Shown here piece after piece: positions 46,432 through 57,539 of a stretch of DNA of 64,000 bases. Made by a program: the position numbers and the translations under genes. Below the pieces are notes generated by a model. That model saw only the letters and a program-made list of their open reading frames with translations, did no database searches and had not been told where the DNA came from. The stretch's first letter is position 1. Each line of letters opens with the position of its first letter. Source of the DNA: Saxidomus purpurata (lineage: Eukaryota > Mollusca > Bivalvia > Venerida > Veneridae). The stretch is from assembly GCA_022818135.1 (NCBI GenBank), contig JAFMSR010000009.1, positions 13,925,827 to 13,989,826 of the forward strand. Direction: 5' to 3'.

Positions 46432-49400
46432 ATGAGAAAAAAGTACAAATCATGTAGTACTTTGCATACGACAATACAATATAGATCATTTTCAAAATTC
46501 AATGAGAACAATTTTAGAAATCATATTTTACACTCCGGGTTGGATACTATTGAGACTGTAAGTGATCCGAATCTCTCACTTGAAACGTTTTATGAAATAT
46601 TTAAAACAGTATTAAACTCCCATGCTCCCATGAAAACAAAACGTATTAAACACACGTACCAGCCGGAATGGTACACAAACGAAACAAAAGATGCGCGAAA
46701 ACAGCGAGATTATCATCATGACAAAAAAGACTGGCCCAGTTATAAATTTTGGATAAATAAAACCACAAATCTCATTGGAAAAGCAAAGGAAAATTACTAC
46801 ATTGAAGCAATTAAAAATAACACAGATTCAAAGTTTATATGGAAACATATAAAAACTGTCACAAACACTGAAAATCCCAAACAAATTTCTATTCCGGTTA
46901 AACTTGTCAAAGACGACACAGTTCTAACGAATGTGCATGACATCTTGAATTGCTTTAACAAACATTTCATAAACATTTCGAGATTTATTTCGAAGTGTCC
47001 TCTAAATAAAAATGCGTTTAATGATTTAAAATTGCAGCTAGACTCAAAGCTCAAAAATATATATTTTCATTTAAAATTGATAACTCCACTTGACGATAAA
47101 CATATTATTGATAAGTTAAGTATCACTAAAGCAACAGGGGAAGATGGCATAGGTCCTAAAATATTAAAATTATGCACTGACCAAATTGTAATTCCAATAA
47201 CAAGTATTAAAAACTGTTGTATTGAAACTGGCATTTTTCCAGACAGATTGAAAAAGGCTTATGTTATTCCAATATATAATCAAAGCGCTCTGAGCGCTGA
47301 AGGCCTGGGGGCTATAGGTTAACTCCCCGAAAAACAACTTTTCACCTACGTGTTCTGCGTTGAATCTTACCTAAAGCGCGGGTCGAAATGTGCAGAGGAC
47401 GAAATTCAATATATGACACAGAATGAATGATTCACAAATATATGGGTGACAGGGAAGTTTGTTTTATTATGAAATGTACGTTAAATGAAAAATAATCACA
47501 TAGTCAACATTATAAAATGTTTAAGCCAGTACAAATAATTCGATCTGCGCTTTGTACAACTTCAAGCGATATGATCTGATGATGTGGATCGAAAATTATT
47601 GTGTACCAATGACAAGACCTTGAAACAGAAATAAACAAAGCAATACCAGCAATGAAATATAAATACAGTACTGTACAATGTGTATAACAGAGAAAACCAA
47701 AAATGATTCTGGGTTACCTTGTAGTTGTAATCAGTGAAACCGTTCACTGGGCCTCGACATGCAGCGTCCTCGATAAATGGCGGGTGAATTTGATCACGTT
47801 AGTTCCTTCTCGGGAATGTACGTAAATTATATCTTTTTTTAGAGACATTTATTTTTAGGTAAATATATATGTAATCGTTCGTAAATAACAAAGTTGTCAA
47901 TGAAATAACATCGGAAATTTGAAAATCAAACTACAAACTCTTATATCGAGCTTCGTACGTTTTCGTAAATTTCCGTAAATATCCGTACTTTTCCGTGATA
48001 TGCATATGATTATCTTCCGTAATCAGCTAACAGCGCATTAATTTCTAAAACAGAAAAAAATGTGTAATGCAGTCCGTAAGCTATATACCTTCCTGCAGTC
48101 GTTTGAAGTTTTATGTACTATTTTTATTTGTAACATGTTCTTATCATATGCGGCATTCAAACAGAAGATTGATCTGGTCTGTCTTGCACTACTTTCGCAT
48201 AGCGCATGTTTACAGTTGTTATTCGCACATAGCACGGCTAAAATTCTTGCAGGGTTTGAAATGTGGTATACTAACTTAGGCCTTGGGGACTTTCAGTCCC
48301 CAGGCCAAAAATGGGGTAAAAGATGAGCTATCTAATTATAGGCCTATTTCCATTTTGAATACAATCTCAAAAATATTTGAAAGACATATTGCAAACCAGC
48401 TTCACGATTACTTTAGTAAAACAGATATCCTTCATTCAACACAGTCAGGCTTTAGAAAGCACTATTCTTGCCAGACTGCTCTCACATACATGATTGATAC
48501 ATGGATAAAGGCTATAGATGAAGGCAATTTTGTAGGAAGTTTATTTCTTGATCTTAAAAAGGCCTTTGATCTAGTTGATCATGACATATTGTTGTACAAA
48601 TTAAAATTGTATCATTTCAGTGAAAATGCAATATCATGGTTTAAGTCATATTTACAATGCAGGAAACAATATGTTAAAATTGAACAAAATGTGTCTAGCA
48701 CGCTGGATGTTAAAACAGGAGTCCCCAAGGGTCGATATTAGGTCCTTTGTTGTTTTTAATTTTTGTAAATGATCTGCCTTTGATAGTTAAAAATACAAAT
48801 CTTGATATGTATGCAGATGATTCCACTTTATACAGTTTTGGCAAAAATGTATCGACTATAGAACATAATTTGCAGGAAGACCTTAACTACATTCAGCGCT
48901 GGTGTGATTTTAATAACATGGCCTTTAACACTTTGAAAACTACTTGTATGTTGTTAGGTTCAAAATATAAGCTCGGGCATACTAAACTTTTGAACATTTT
49001 CCTTAGTAATAACATGATACAAAACGTTGAAAAGCAGAAACTTCTTGGATTAATTGTAGATCGATCTTTGGACTGGAACTATCAAATAAAGGAAGTTTGT
49101 TGTAAAATAAATGTAAAATTGAACCTTTTTAAACGGATATCACGATATTTGACAAATGACATAAAAAAGATTTATTACAATTCCTATATTCTGCCAGTGT
49201 TTGACTATTGCTTCAATATATGGGGGAATTGTAGTCAAACAAATATTTACAAATTATCGAAACTGCAAAATGATCTGCTAGAATAATCTTACAGCTTCCA
49301 TTTAGAACTCCTGCATACACCATGTTTAAACAACTGTCCTGGTTGCCATTAGATGTACGATTAAAGTACCACATAGGCGTTCTTGTATACAAGGCAGTTA

Positions 49401-49672
49401 ACAAGCTAGCCCCCGACTATTTTTGTAGATTAATCAGAAAATCCGAAAATAAAATCTACGCTTTACGGTCCGCGACAAATAGAGATCTTACAAGCTCAAC
49501 ACCGCAATCACAATACTTAAAGAAAACATTTGAATATTCAGGAATGTGTATCTGGAATGAGATTCCCGTAAGAACAAGAAACAGTAAAACCTTAAAGCAT
49601 TTTAAATCTTCATTTTTCAAACTTCTCATAAATAATTTATATGGAGAATCCAGATCGTTGACTTTACCTTAA
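46432..49672 (+). pseudogene. Retrotransposon ORF2, reverse transcriptase (interrupted)
   Basis: The left part (46432-47280) runs through the connector to ATGEDGIGPKIL and KKAYVIPIY. The right part (from about 48310) continues with DELSNYRPISILNTISKIFE, STQSGFRKHYSCQTAL, LFLDLKKAFDLVDHDIL (first Asp of the active site) and GVPKG. A one-base deletion near 48735 follows. Next is LDMYADDSTLYSF (YADD box), then LLGLIVDRSLDW. A frameshift near 49283 precedes the C-terminal region ending at 49672. Catalytic residues are present but the frame is broken at several points and split by the 1-kb insertion. Confidence 0.88.
47281..48309. mobile_element. ~1.03-kb palindrome-ended non-autonomous insertion, superfamily unknown
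   Basis: It interrupts the RT codons between PIY and GVKDE. Each end carries a short hairpin next to the same word AGGCCT. At the left, AGCGCT-CTG-AGCGCT (47284-47298) is followed by GAAGGCCT. At the right, TTAGGCCTT is followed by GGGGACT-TTC-AGTCCCC (48285-48301) and GGCC. The stems differ in sequence but match in plan (3-nt loops). Ordinary long inverted repeats are absent. The interior is noncoding; short frames on either strand show nothing. The exact borders may be off by a few bases. Confidence 0.65.
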
Positions 49673-49879
49673 CACAGTGTGAATGTGTTATAGCTTTTGA
49701 ATTTAGTTCTGCTCAAATCAATCTCGTAACTTGTTATTGTTGTTTTGTTTATACTATGTATTTTGTAAGAAGGCCTCATGTTAGATAAGTTTTGTTTTAA
49801 ACATATAGACTTAATGAGTTACCTTCTATAAATAAACAACACTTTTGCACAACACTTTTGAATTGTTATTTGACAACTC

Positions 49880-52100
49880 GGTATGAAGCTGTGGTGGGTT
49901 GTACATTCCTTCACACTGAGTAAAATACTGCCTATAAAAAGAGAACTCGTTGGCATAAAACACTCAAACTTGGTATGCATGTTGGTAATGAAAAGTAGTT
50001 TTACTTTTCATTATAAATATGGCATGGAATGGACACCCCTACCTATATTGAGGTCAGCAGGTCAAAGGACAAGGTGACCGTGACATTGAGAAGTGAAGTT
50101 ATATCCTTATGGAAAATTAGTACGGCATAGGGACACGAGATTGCGTGCCGTCGACAAAACTCTGGTTTACTTTGTTGCCCATGTGTTCATTTCAAACAAA
50201 TCTTTGTGTGAATGACTGTGAACAATGTATAAAGGTGGCCTGGTAGCTTAGTTGGTAGAACCGTCGGATTCGAGTATCGGTCATGTTTCATATTGTTCTC
50301 ACTCTTTTACGTGTTGATACGGTAGATTTATAGTGTAGTTTGAATGTTTCATATTTTAATAGATCGTCCGCTTTTATTGACTTATACATATACATGTTCT
50401 ATGCAATGATTGTTTAGTTGTCGCTTTCCATGCTTGTGTTTTACCGTCTTACCCGAGAGATAAAGTAAATAAAATAATCATTTATTCAAACGCCATTATC
50501 AGTTTTGCCCATGTAGGAAAGATCAGGGACATGGTAGGCATTTTCCTGATGCAGTTCCAAGACACCCCTAAACTCTCACATAAAACCTGTCATATTTTGA
50601 TAGAAAATTGAGTCAAAGAGCGGCTCAATGAAATATACTTAAGGACAAAAGTTCTGTCCGGTATAATTAAAGTAACATAAAAAGTGAAATTGGATTTTTA
50701 TTCATAATTAGAAAAGCATAAGAATATCTTCATTTTCGAATCAATTTACACATTTTTCTATGTTTATGACGTCGAATAGAATGTTCGTGGGCGTTTAACG
50801 CACGTGCAACATGTGTTGTAGGCTCACTGACACCCAGTCGACATAAGACGCGCAAATTTTACTATCTTGAAAGCTTCGTAATAACAACATATGTTGAGCA
50901 TTTGTCTAATTTTTACGTCTTCCGATAGGACTATCCTTTGGTAACAAAACTCACTTGAAATGTTTGTGATTATAAGCTTCATGTACATAAAGTTGAGATA
51001 AATGGAAATTCATGGTTTATGCCGTCACGGTTGATTGAATGTTTTTTCTATATAATTCTTAACACCTTGTGATGTAGCAAGTAGTCTAAAAATATAAATT
51101 TACAAATAAAAAATTAAAAATAACGTACAATAAAAATTTAATTAAACAATTTTGAACCGGACAGAACTTTTGTCCTTCAGTATAAATGTATAGCCATGTT
51201 TTCTTCCTTGTCGATCATGGATGGGTTTGGGAACTATAGGTTTGTGTGATCCGTCTGTCCTTCAGTCAGTCCGTAATTTCGAGTCCGTGCTATAACTTCT
51301 ACATACATAGACCAATTTCCAATTAACATTACATAGTTGCTGCCTATTTTACAACAGTGTGTCATGCTCCACGTCCAGGTGAATACCTCTAAAGTCATGG
51401 CACACTGTTGACTCACAACTTCTAACATATGACTATATCACAATACTTGTCCTGACTGTAACTTCTACATGCATGGTTTCCATTCACAAAAACATTGCGA
51501 ATAATACAATAGTGTGTTGTGTCAAACACCACAATCTGGTGGATACATCCAGAGTAAATGTCGCACTTTGGGCCCGATCCCTCTTAGATAGGGCGATTCA
51601 GTCATATGTCGTGTCCGTGCTATAACTTCTGTTTGCATGGAACAAATAATTTCCCACAGTTGTTACCAATTACACAAGATTATGTATTGCACCATACTCG
51701 ATCGTTCCTGCCATTGTTTCATTCAAGAGGGTATTACAAAGTCATGGCAAGTAAACAAAGAGCTCAAAGCTCATGAAACTTATATCGCCTCAATCCTTTG
51801 AGGGAATATCACATAATTTAAGTGGAATGTTTATCTCATCAACCTATATCTCAGACGCGCCTATTCAATGTCAATGTGATTCTTACGGATCAAGATCATG
51901 ACATTTAAGCATCTATATGGATGTCCGTGCAACTTCTGTCTGATATCCATCTAATACATAAGCCGATTTTTCGAAATGCTTTTAACAATATAACCCCGCA
52001 CATTGTTTACAAAGTATTGTTATTATAGTTTTTAGGTGTCCGTAAGGACAGCTTATTCTGAAATGTTTGCTTGTTTTCTTTAGTGTAATAATAATTACAC
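49880..52100 (+). repeat. Duplicated ART 3' flank right of the retrotransposon
   Basis: Matches 36.5-38.2 kb in order: AATACTGCCTATAAAAAGAG, GACATTGAGAAGTGAAGTTA, the SINE at 50234-50285, GTTTAGTTGTCGCTTTCC, CGAGTCCGTGCTATAACTTC, and GGTGTCCGTAAG near 52035. No coding. Confidence 0.75.
50234..50285 (+). mobile_element. tRNA-like SINE head
   Basis: TGGTAGCTTAGTTGGTAGAA (A box) and GGATTCGAGTATC (B box), a shortened copy of the element at 36811-36880. Confidence 0.65.
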
Positions 52101-52390
52101 TTTTCTGAAATCTTCCGAAACAAAATGAATCAAGATTCAGAATAAAACATTTAAGAATATACTATATATCTGAATGCATTTCATATTTGAATAATTTATG
52201 ATAAACTCTATAATCATCTGTCATAAAGAAAAAATCCATCATGTTGATTTATTTTTCTGGCAAGGGTATGCAATTTATCATAAAAATAGTGTTTTCTTGG
52301 TATACTGTTTTATGATCGGAAAATCGGTCAGCAAGTTCCGGTGACAAATTTAGGCAGCAAACAATAAAACTAGTGTAAACCCGCCTGATT

Positions 52391-52828
52391 AAAGCCTCAG
52401 TGATGCTGGATATGTAGTTTTACTGGTCCAACCTTCGAGTATTGAACTGACAACAGTGCATCACAAAGTGTCATATCGAAATAACTAGCATTATAGAAAT
52501 ACAATTACACTAAACTCCGTGTATATCGACTCCGGATATAATGTTACTTCGAATATAACAGTTACGATGACAATGGTCTGTAAATTCAGGGCTCTTATCC
52601 CGGTAAATTAAAGCCTCAGTCATGCTGGATATGTAGTTTTACTGGTCCAACCTTCGAGTATTGAACTGACAATAGTGCATCATAAAGTGTGTCATATCGA
52701 GATAACTAGCATTATAGAAATACAATTACACTAAAATCCGTGTATATCGACTCCGAATATAATGTTACTTCGAATATAACAGTTACGGTGACAATGGTCT
52801 GTAAATTCAGGGCTCTTATCCCGGTAAA
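52391..52828 (+). repeat. Two-copy 219-bp tandem duplication upstream of ART copy D
   Basis: AAAGCCTCAGTGATGCTGGA starts at 52391 and its near-identical partner at 52610. Both include TGTATATCGACTCCG and ACAGTTACG. The duplication lies 200-630 bp before the exon 1 ATG and is not seen upstream of copy B or C. Confidence 0.9.
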
Positions 52829-53024
52829 TTTAAGTTTCAATCCCGCTGGGTGTACAATTGCAGAAATAAACTGTACCTTTGGCTGATACGTACGCCATAA
52901 AATAGTGCAGTGCGGTGATAAAACATTATATTTCAAACAAGGACGTTATTTAAAGCACGTTTAAGGTAAACAGAATAAAAAGGAAAGAAATTATTATTTA
53001 AAATCGGTTACCACAGATTGGAGG

Positions 53025-55298
53025 ATGTTTAACCTTGCAGTGGTGTTTCTGTGTATTCTTTTGTGCTGTGCAGAGTCATTCAAAGCTGGTATTTATTATT
53101 TAAGTTTCGTTTTATGTTATGTTTTTATCTTTTCTAATTTGATAATCATATTACGAAAACCAACACTGGACTTTGAGTCTAGTGAGGATTCCATCTGTTC
53201 ATTAAGACGACTGGCCATGCGGATCATCTTTTTTTCAATCAACATAAATATCATTGTCATCAAAAATAAAATGCTTTGTCGCTTTTTGGCAAACAAAATA
53301 TTATTTTAACAGAGATGCAGGATAACGTCTCAATATCCCACAACATATATTTGAAATATTTTTCTATTATTTATTGTTTATAGTCCCGTTTGACCCTAAA
53401 ATTCCTCCTCAGGTGAAACTGCTTTGACTCCCGACAGGTGCAGGTTTAAGAAACAGATGCAAATTCAAGCATATCCGGGTACCAGACCCTACCTCTTTAT
53501 GAATTAAACCTTGGTTCTTTAAAATGTCCGGTGTATAGTACCGATACATTGGTTTCTAACCAATTCATATTTAGATGGGTGGGGGAAATACTGAAAAGAG
53601 TTTCTGAAATTTCTAATGCCCCGAAACGGGGTCCAGATTGGTAGTTCGGATCGTTAACCACATGACCACTACATCACCTACAGTTTTTATAAATCAATTA
53701 ATCTGATGCAAAATAAGTTCTTAAACATAAATAGATTTATGAATACTAAGATGCAAAATTCTTCAGAAAAAGACTTCAGAAGGCATATATTTTTGGAAGA
53801 TTACTCTACCCATAGTTGATTATATATGTATATTGCAAACTGACTTAAACGAGTTGTTATGAAGTCATCCCCACCGTTTTGTTAAACGGTAGTGGTCTTC
53901 GCCATCATATTAAGATATAAAAAGAAATTTGCGCACATTGATGTTTTATCTAATCTACGTCCAGTCATCATCTTGAACAAAATTCGACAAGTAATCGTGA
54001 AACTATTTTATTTTCTTTCTTGTTTTTGTTTCACAATCAATACTTTAAATACGCTGTAATATTTTCCAGTAGCAAACGCAAGTCATTTGCATAACATAAT
54101 TTTACAATTTACCTGTCTTTTCCTCGTTGACTGTGAAACTGCATGTATTCAATATTTGGAACCGTATATTTTACCGCAATGAATTAAAACTCATCTACCG
54201 AAACTGCATAATTCTACGACAAAAAATGCAATGAAATTAAAAATATTTCGGGTATCATTTTGTGAAAGTCTTTTAAAACACGGATGTTAACACTAGAGGT
54301 AGTGCATTCTTCCGTGATTAAAACTAAACAATCTTACAACAGAGAGTTAAGAATTTAAAGTATTGTTTTGTATGATGAAACAACTGTGAAACCGTCAATC
54401 AAATGTATTGAAGTGATATCTCAACAATGCCTGTTAACCCGTTATTATTTTATTTTTCAACAGTTTTCAAAATAATTAAAACTGTAGGGCGTACATGTAA
54501 TATCGTAAAAATTAAATCTGTTAATACAAAACAACGTTGAGCTGCCAATTCATTTAATGTGTTTATAATATGTGACTAACTGAATAATTTCAATTCTTAC
54601 AGATTCGGTGGATGACGACTACGCCACAGAAGTTGAAACACTGTTTAAAGGTCTGACAAGTTACAAGAGCAATGTAGCCATTGCAAAACAAAAAATGAAT
54701 TCGTTTGCAAATGAAACCTTGGACCGGAAGTACGCTGTTGCTATTATAAATCTTTATACACAAGGCAGCACCTTCTATTCAACACTGAATGCTGAAATGC
54801 GAAACGGTTACCCAGACACAAGCACCAACATATGGAGAAGCGCAGGCGACTTAATTAACAGAGGTTTCGACATACTTGGACCTTCGAAACATCAAAAGGT
54901 ATATCGGGGATGTACAAAGGCAGAAATATAGTTTCGATCAGATAATCAGCACAAGTACAAATAAAGCAACAGCCGTTGGTTTCACCTCTTGTCCCAAAGG
55001 CAAGCTCTTTGTCATAGACAATGTATACGGTGTATCGATTGAAAAATATTCAGTCTTCAGTTTTGAGAGGGAAGTCATAATCAAGTCCACATACGTATTC
55101 AACGTGAAATCAGGCCCCGTCGTAGAAGAACATTACAGTATTTTCTATCTTGACGGACAAGCGGATGTGAAATGCCGGAACAAGCGTGACACGTCTCATC
55201 CGACGTGCGTAAATGGTGCAAACAAGCCTGGCGCAGAAAACATATCAATATACACATTTTTGGTTGTGGTCATTCTTATCTCGTATGAGTGGCTATAA
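53025..55298 (+). pseudogene. ART copy D: near-intact ADP-ribosyltransferase with one frameshift
   Basis: Exon 1 (53025-53088) encodes a signal peptide (MFNLAVVFLCILLCC). Exon 2 (53413-53478, 66 nt, open) and exon 3 (54603-55298) have GT-AG borders and phase-1 junctions identical to copy B. Exon 3 keeps KVYRGC (Arg), QIISTSTNK (Ser), GVSIEKYS, FEREVIIKS (Glu-x-Glu) and the hydrophobic tail IYTFLVVVILI. Compared with copies A and C it lost about 23 bp between Arg and Ser motifs near 54920-54925, giving a frameshift and stop at 54929. Everything else is open, so inactivation is recent, or this is an allele or assembly error. Confidence 0.85.
53545..53685 (-). mobile_element. tRNA-derived SINE, antisense in ART intron 2 (copy D)
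   Basis: Minus strand CTGTAGGTGATGTAGTGGTC, a decayed form of the head at 34440 and 41677. GGTTTCTAACCAATTCAT in the plus strand matches copy C. Confidence 0.5.
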
Positions 55299-55299
55299 C

Positions 55300-57120
55300 T
55301 GTGAATATCATTTCAACTTCATGGTATTTTAGCAACATATATTTAAACAACGCATGTTACAAAATCGTTTAACCCCTGTGGATAATAGTAGAAGGAATGT
55401 TTAAGACCTCCGGGTATATCATATACTGAAAGAAAAAACATGCACAGGGTAACAGAATGCCTTATTCTGTTAGTCCTTACGGATACACATTCCACTTTTT
55501 ATACTGAACTGCTATTTTTTTCAATTATAGAACGGCTAACACAAGTTCATTTGGAAATTTGTTCATGAAAAAAAGATGTTTATACTATTTTATATAACGT
55601 CTGATACATTCCTTCCATGTACCCTGCGTTTCTTTTATCCTTTCAGTATATTCAGTAAATTGAGTATCGTTACATCAATAACCTTAAATATAATGGCGAT
55701 ACTCGAGTGAATAAACAGTCTGGTAATCACACCGATCGCTACATTTAGTGTGCACTGTTAAAGATTATTGTGTTATCTGATATGACTGTTAAATATCAAA
55801 ATGAGGTTGGCTGAGTTTAACCAGTCAGAGTTTGTAAAGTCGAAATGTATATACGTTATATCCTTGCTTTTTCTTCTGTCATGTTGCCTTCATATTAAAA
55901 AAATCCTTGTGTTTATGACCGTGAAAATATCTAATGGCGACCTGGGAGTTCAGTTGTGGTGTGTTTTCAGGGTAGAAGTATATGTATTTCAGATGCAGTA
56001 TTTTAGAGTTTCTTAGTTTAATTTCATAGAGTAAGATTATAATTTGGCCATAGTTTTAGCACTCACATCACCCTTTGTTAATATTTGCAGTGCATCTGTT
56101 TCCACGAGAACAAAGGAGTAGCATGGTAGCACCATAAACTATAGAGGTAGGCTACATGTTACATCCGAGAAGCATTGAAATGCTATATGTTTGATTTAAT
56201 ATGCTACATCCTTTATTATGAATGTGATTACAGGCTTATAGTGTTACTATTTGAAGGGAAGGGTTTAAAAGCAAGGGGGAAGGAGACATTCGGGGTTTGG
56301 AGTTGAGTTTTTAGGGAGTTGAGAGTTTTCGTTTCGGAATTTTGGCTAACATCATTCAAAACCTATTTCTGAAATGTGTGATTCGTTTTCAAGCACTTTA
56401 TGAAAAATGTTGTTTATATGGACTTACTTATTATAATGATTAGATTGAAATATACGTATATTTGGACATCTTGTTGGAATCTCTTTAACAAGTTGATGAA
56501 AATAGATTTATAAAATCCATCACCTCAGGTAACTGTTTCGCGGGAACGCTAAAACATTTACCCTTGGTAACGGGCATTTCCTTTTAAACCGCGTGCTTAT
56601 GACAGAATGGTAGTTAGACAGAATTTGCTTCAGCTGCTCTTTTTCTTTGGCACTAGAAATTACAAACGTATTAACAAAAAAGGAGGATGGCATCTCCTAA
56701 TAACAAAATTCATTTTAGACACAAAAACAAACATTCACAGCATCAAGGGAGAGATGCTAGGGTCGGTCACAAGCAGATTGGTGAGCACAACCGACCTTTT
56801 AATTCACTTAACATGACATAATTATAGTTTCTGTCATGAGCACGTAGTTCAGATCGAAGGGTAACTGTTTTAGTGGGACGTTGAACCCAAATGACACACA
56901 GACGCACGTCATCACCGACATTGTGTCTGAAATCAGTAACACAAGTCATGCTTAGAGCTTACATCATAACCCCTTGTGTGCCAGACTTCTGATGTATCCC
57001 AAAAAGTAAGTAATGAAACTGTTGTGACAACATCTTCCCTTTAATGCGATAAAAGAAAATCATTAAGTCTTCCTCCTGTACAAAATCTAAAATCAAACAC
57101 ATGTTTCTCCTTACTTCGTC
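55300..57120. other. Copy D 3' flank and dispersed repeats, no gene
   Basis: Contains a very decayed SINE head at 55936-55960. At about 56510-56610 there is a repeat (CACCTCAGGTAACTGTTT ... TTTACCCTTGGTAACGG) that recurs at 61085-61135. No supported exon. Confidence 0.45.
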
Positions 57121-57123
57121 TCA

Positions 57124-57535
57124 TTGCATGTCCCTGAAATAAAACACAAAAACGAGCGAAAAACAATATGTTACAAGATTCCTAAAGCCCTCTCTGGTAA
57201 GAAAGCCTCACAAATATTAAAGGAACGAGAGGAGGAAAAACTAAAAGAGGAACGAAAGAAACATGAAAAACTGATTGAAAATGAACAAAAAAGAATTAAA
57301 AGGGAATTAATGAAAATTCAAAAGAAAGAAGAAGAAGATCGAAAAAAGCCGAACGAGAAGTATTGAATGCTATAGAAAACAAAACATTAAAAAGAAAGCG
57401 CAAAAGCGAAAGCGGAACAAAAGTGATAGGTCGAGTAAAGAGGAAAATGTGAGAATTGAGTTCGCCGATTCAGATTTGGATCTGTCAGACATGGAATCTA
57501 ATAACTATACATTTTACTTTTGTGATGATTTTTGA
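57124..57535 (+). pseudogene. C-terminal tail remnant of a pogo/Tigger-like transposase
   Basis: A frame with KALSGKKASQILKEREEEK followed by a long Lys/Glu coiled coil and stop at 57366. In another frame it continues with AEREVLNAIENKTLKRKRK, and finally an acidic end (SDLDLSDMESNN) with stop near 57533. A 'leucine/threonine-S-x-x-x-x-x-I-L' helix followed by a charged coiled coil is typical of the C-terminus of pogo-like DDE transposases in invertebrates. The catalytic domain is absent. The assignment rests on composition and one short motif. Confidence 0.4.
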
Positions 57536-57539
57536 TGAA

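Larger units (their letters stand above)
42800..49850 (+). mobile_element. CR1-like non-LTR retrotransposon with nested insertions
   Basis: Composite of ORF1 (42800-43909), ORF2 endonuclease/reverse transcriptase (43916-44250, 45796-47280, 48310-49672) and a 3' UTR to about 49850 (GAAGGCC and ACCTTCTATAAATAAAC). It is interrupted by a Tc1/mariner element (44252-45793) and a palindrome-ended insertion (about 47281-48309). An esterase-type ORF1 with a zinc knuckle plus an APE endonuclease and RT is the organisation of the CR1 group. ORF1 has one stop and one frameshift and ORF2 has several frameshifts, so it is dead. The 5' end is probably truncated. Confidence 0.85.

Noticed and set aside
48038..48326. 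Overlapping frames on both strands inside the 1-kb insertion
   Set aside because: They overlap each other, have no motif, and one ends in the terminal hairpin of the insertion.
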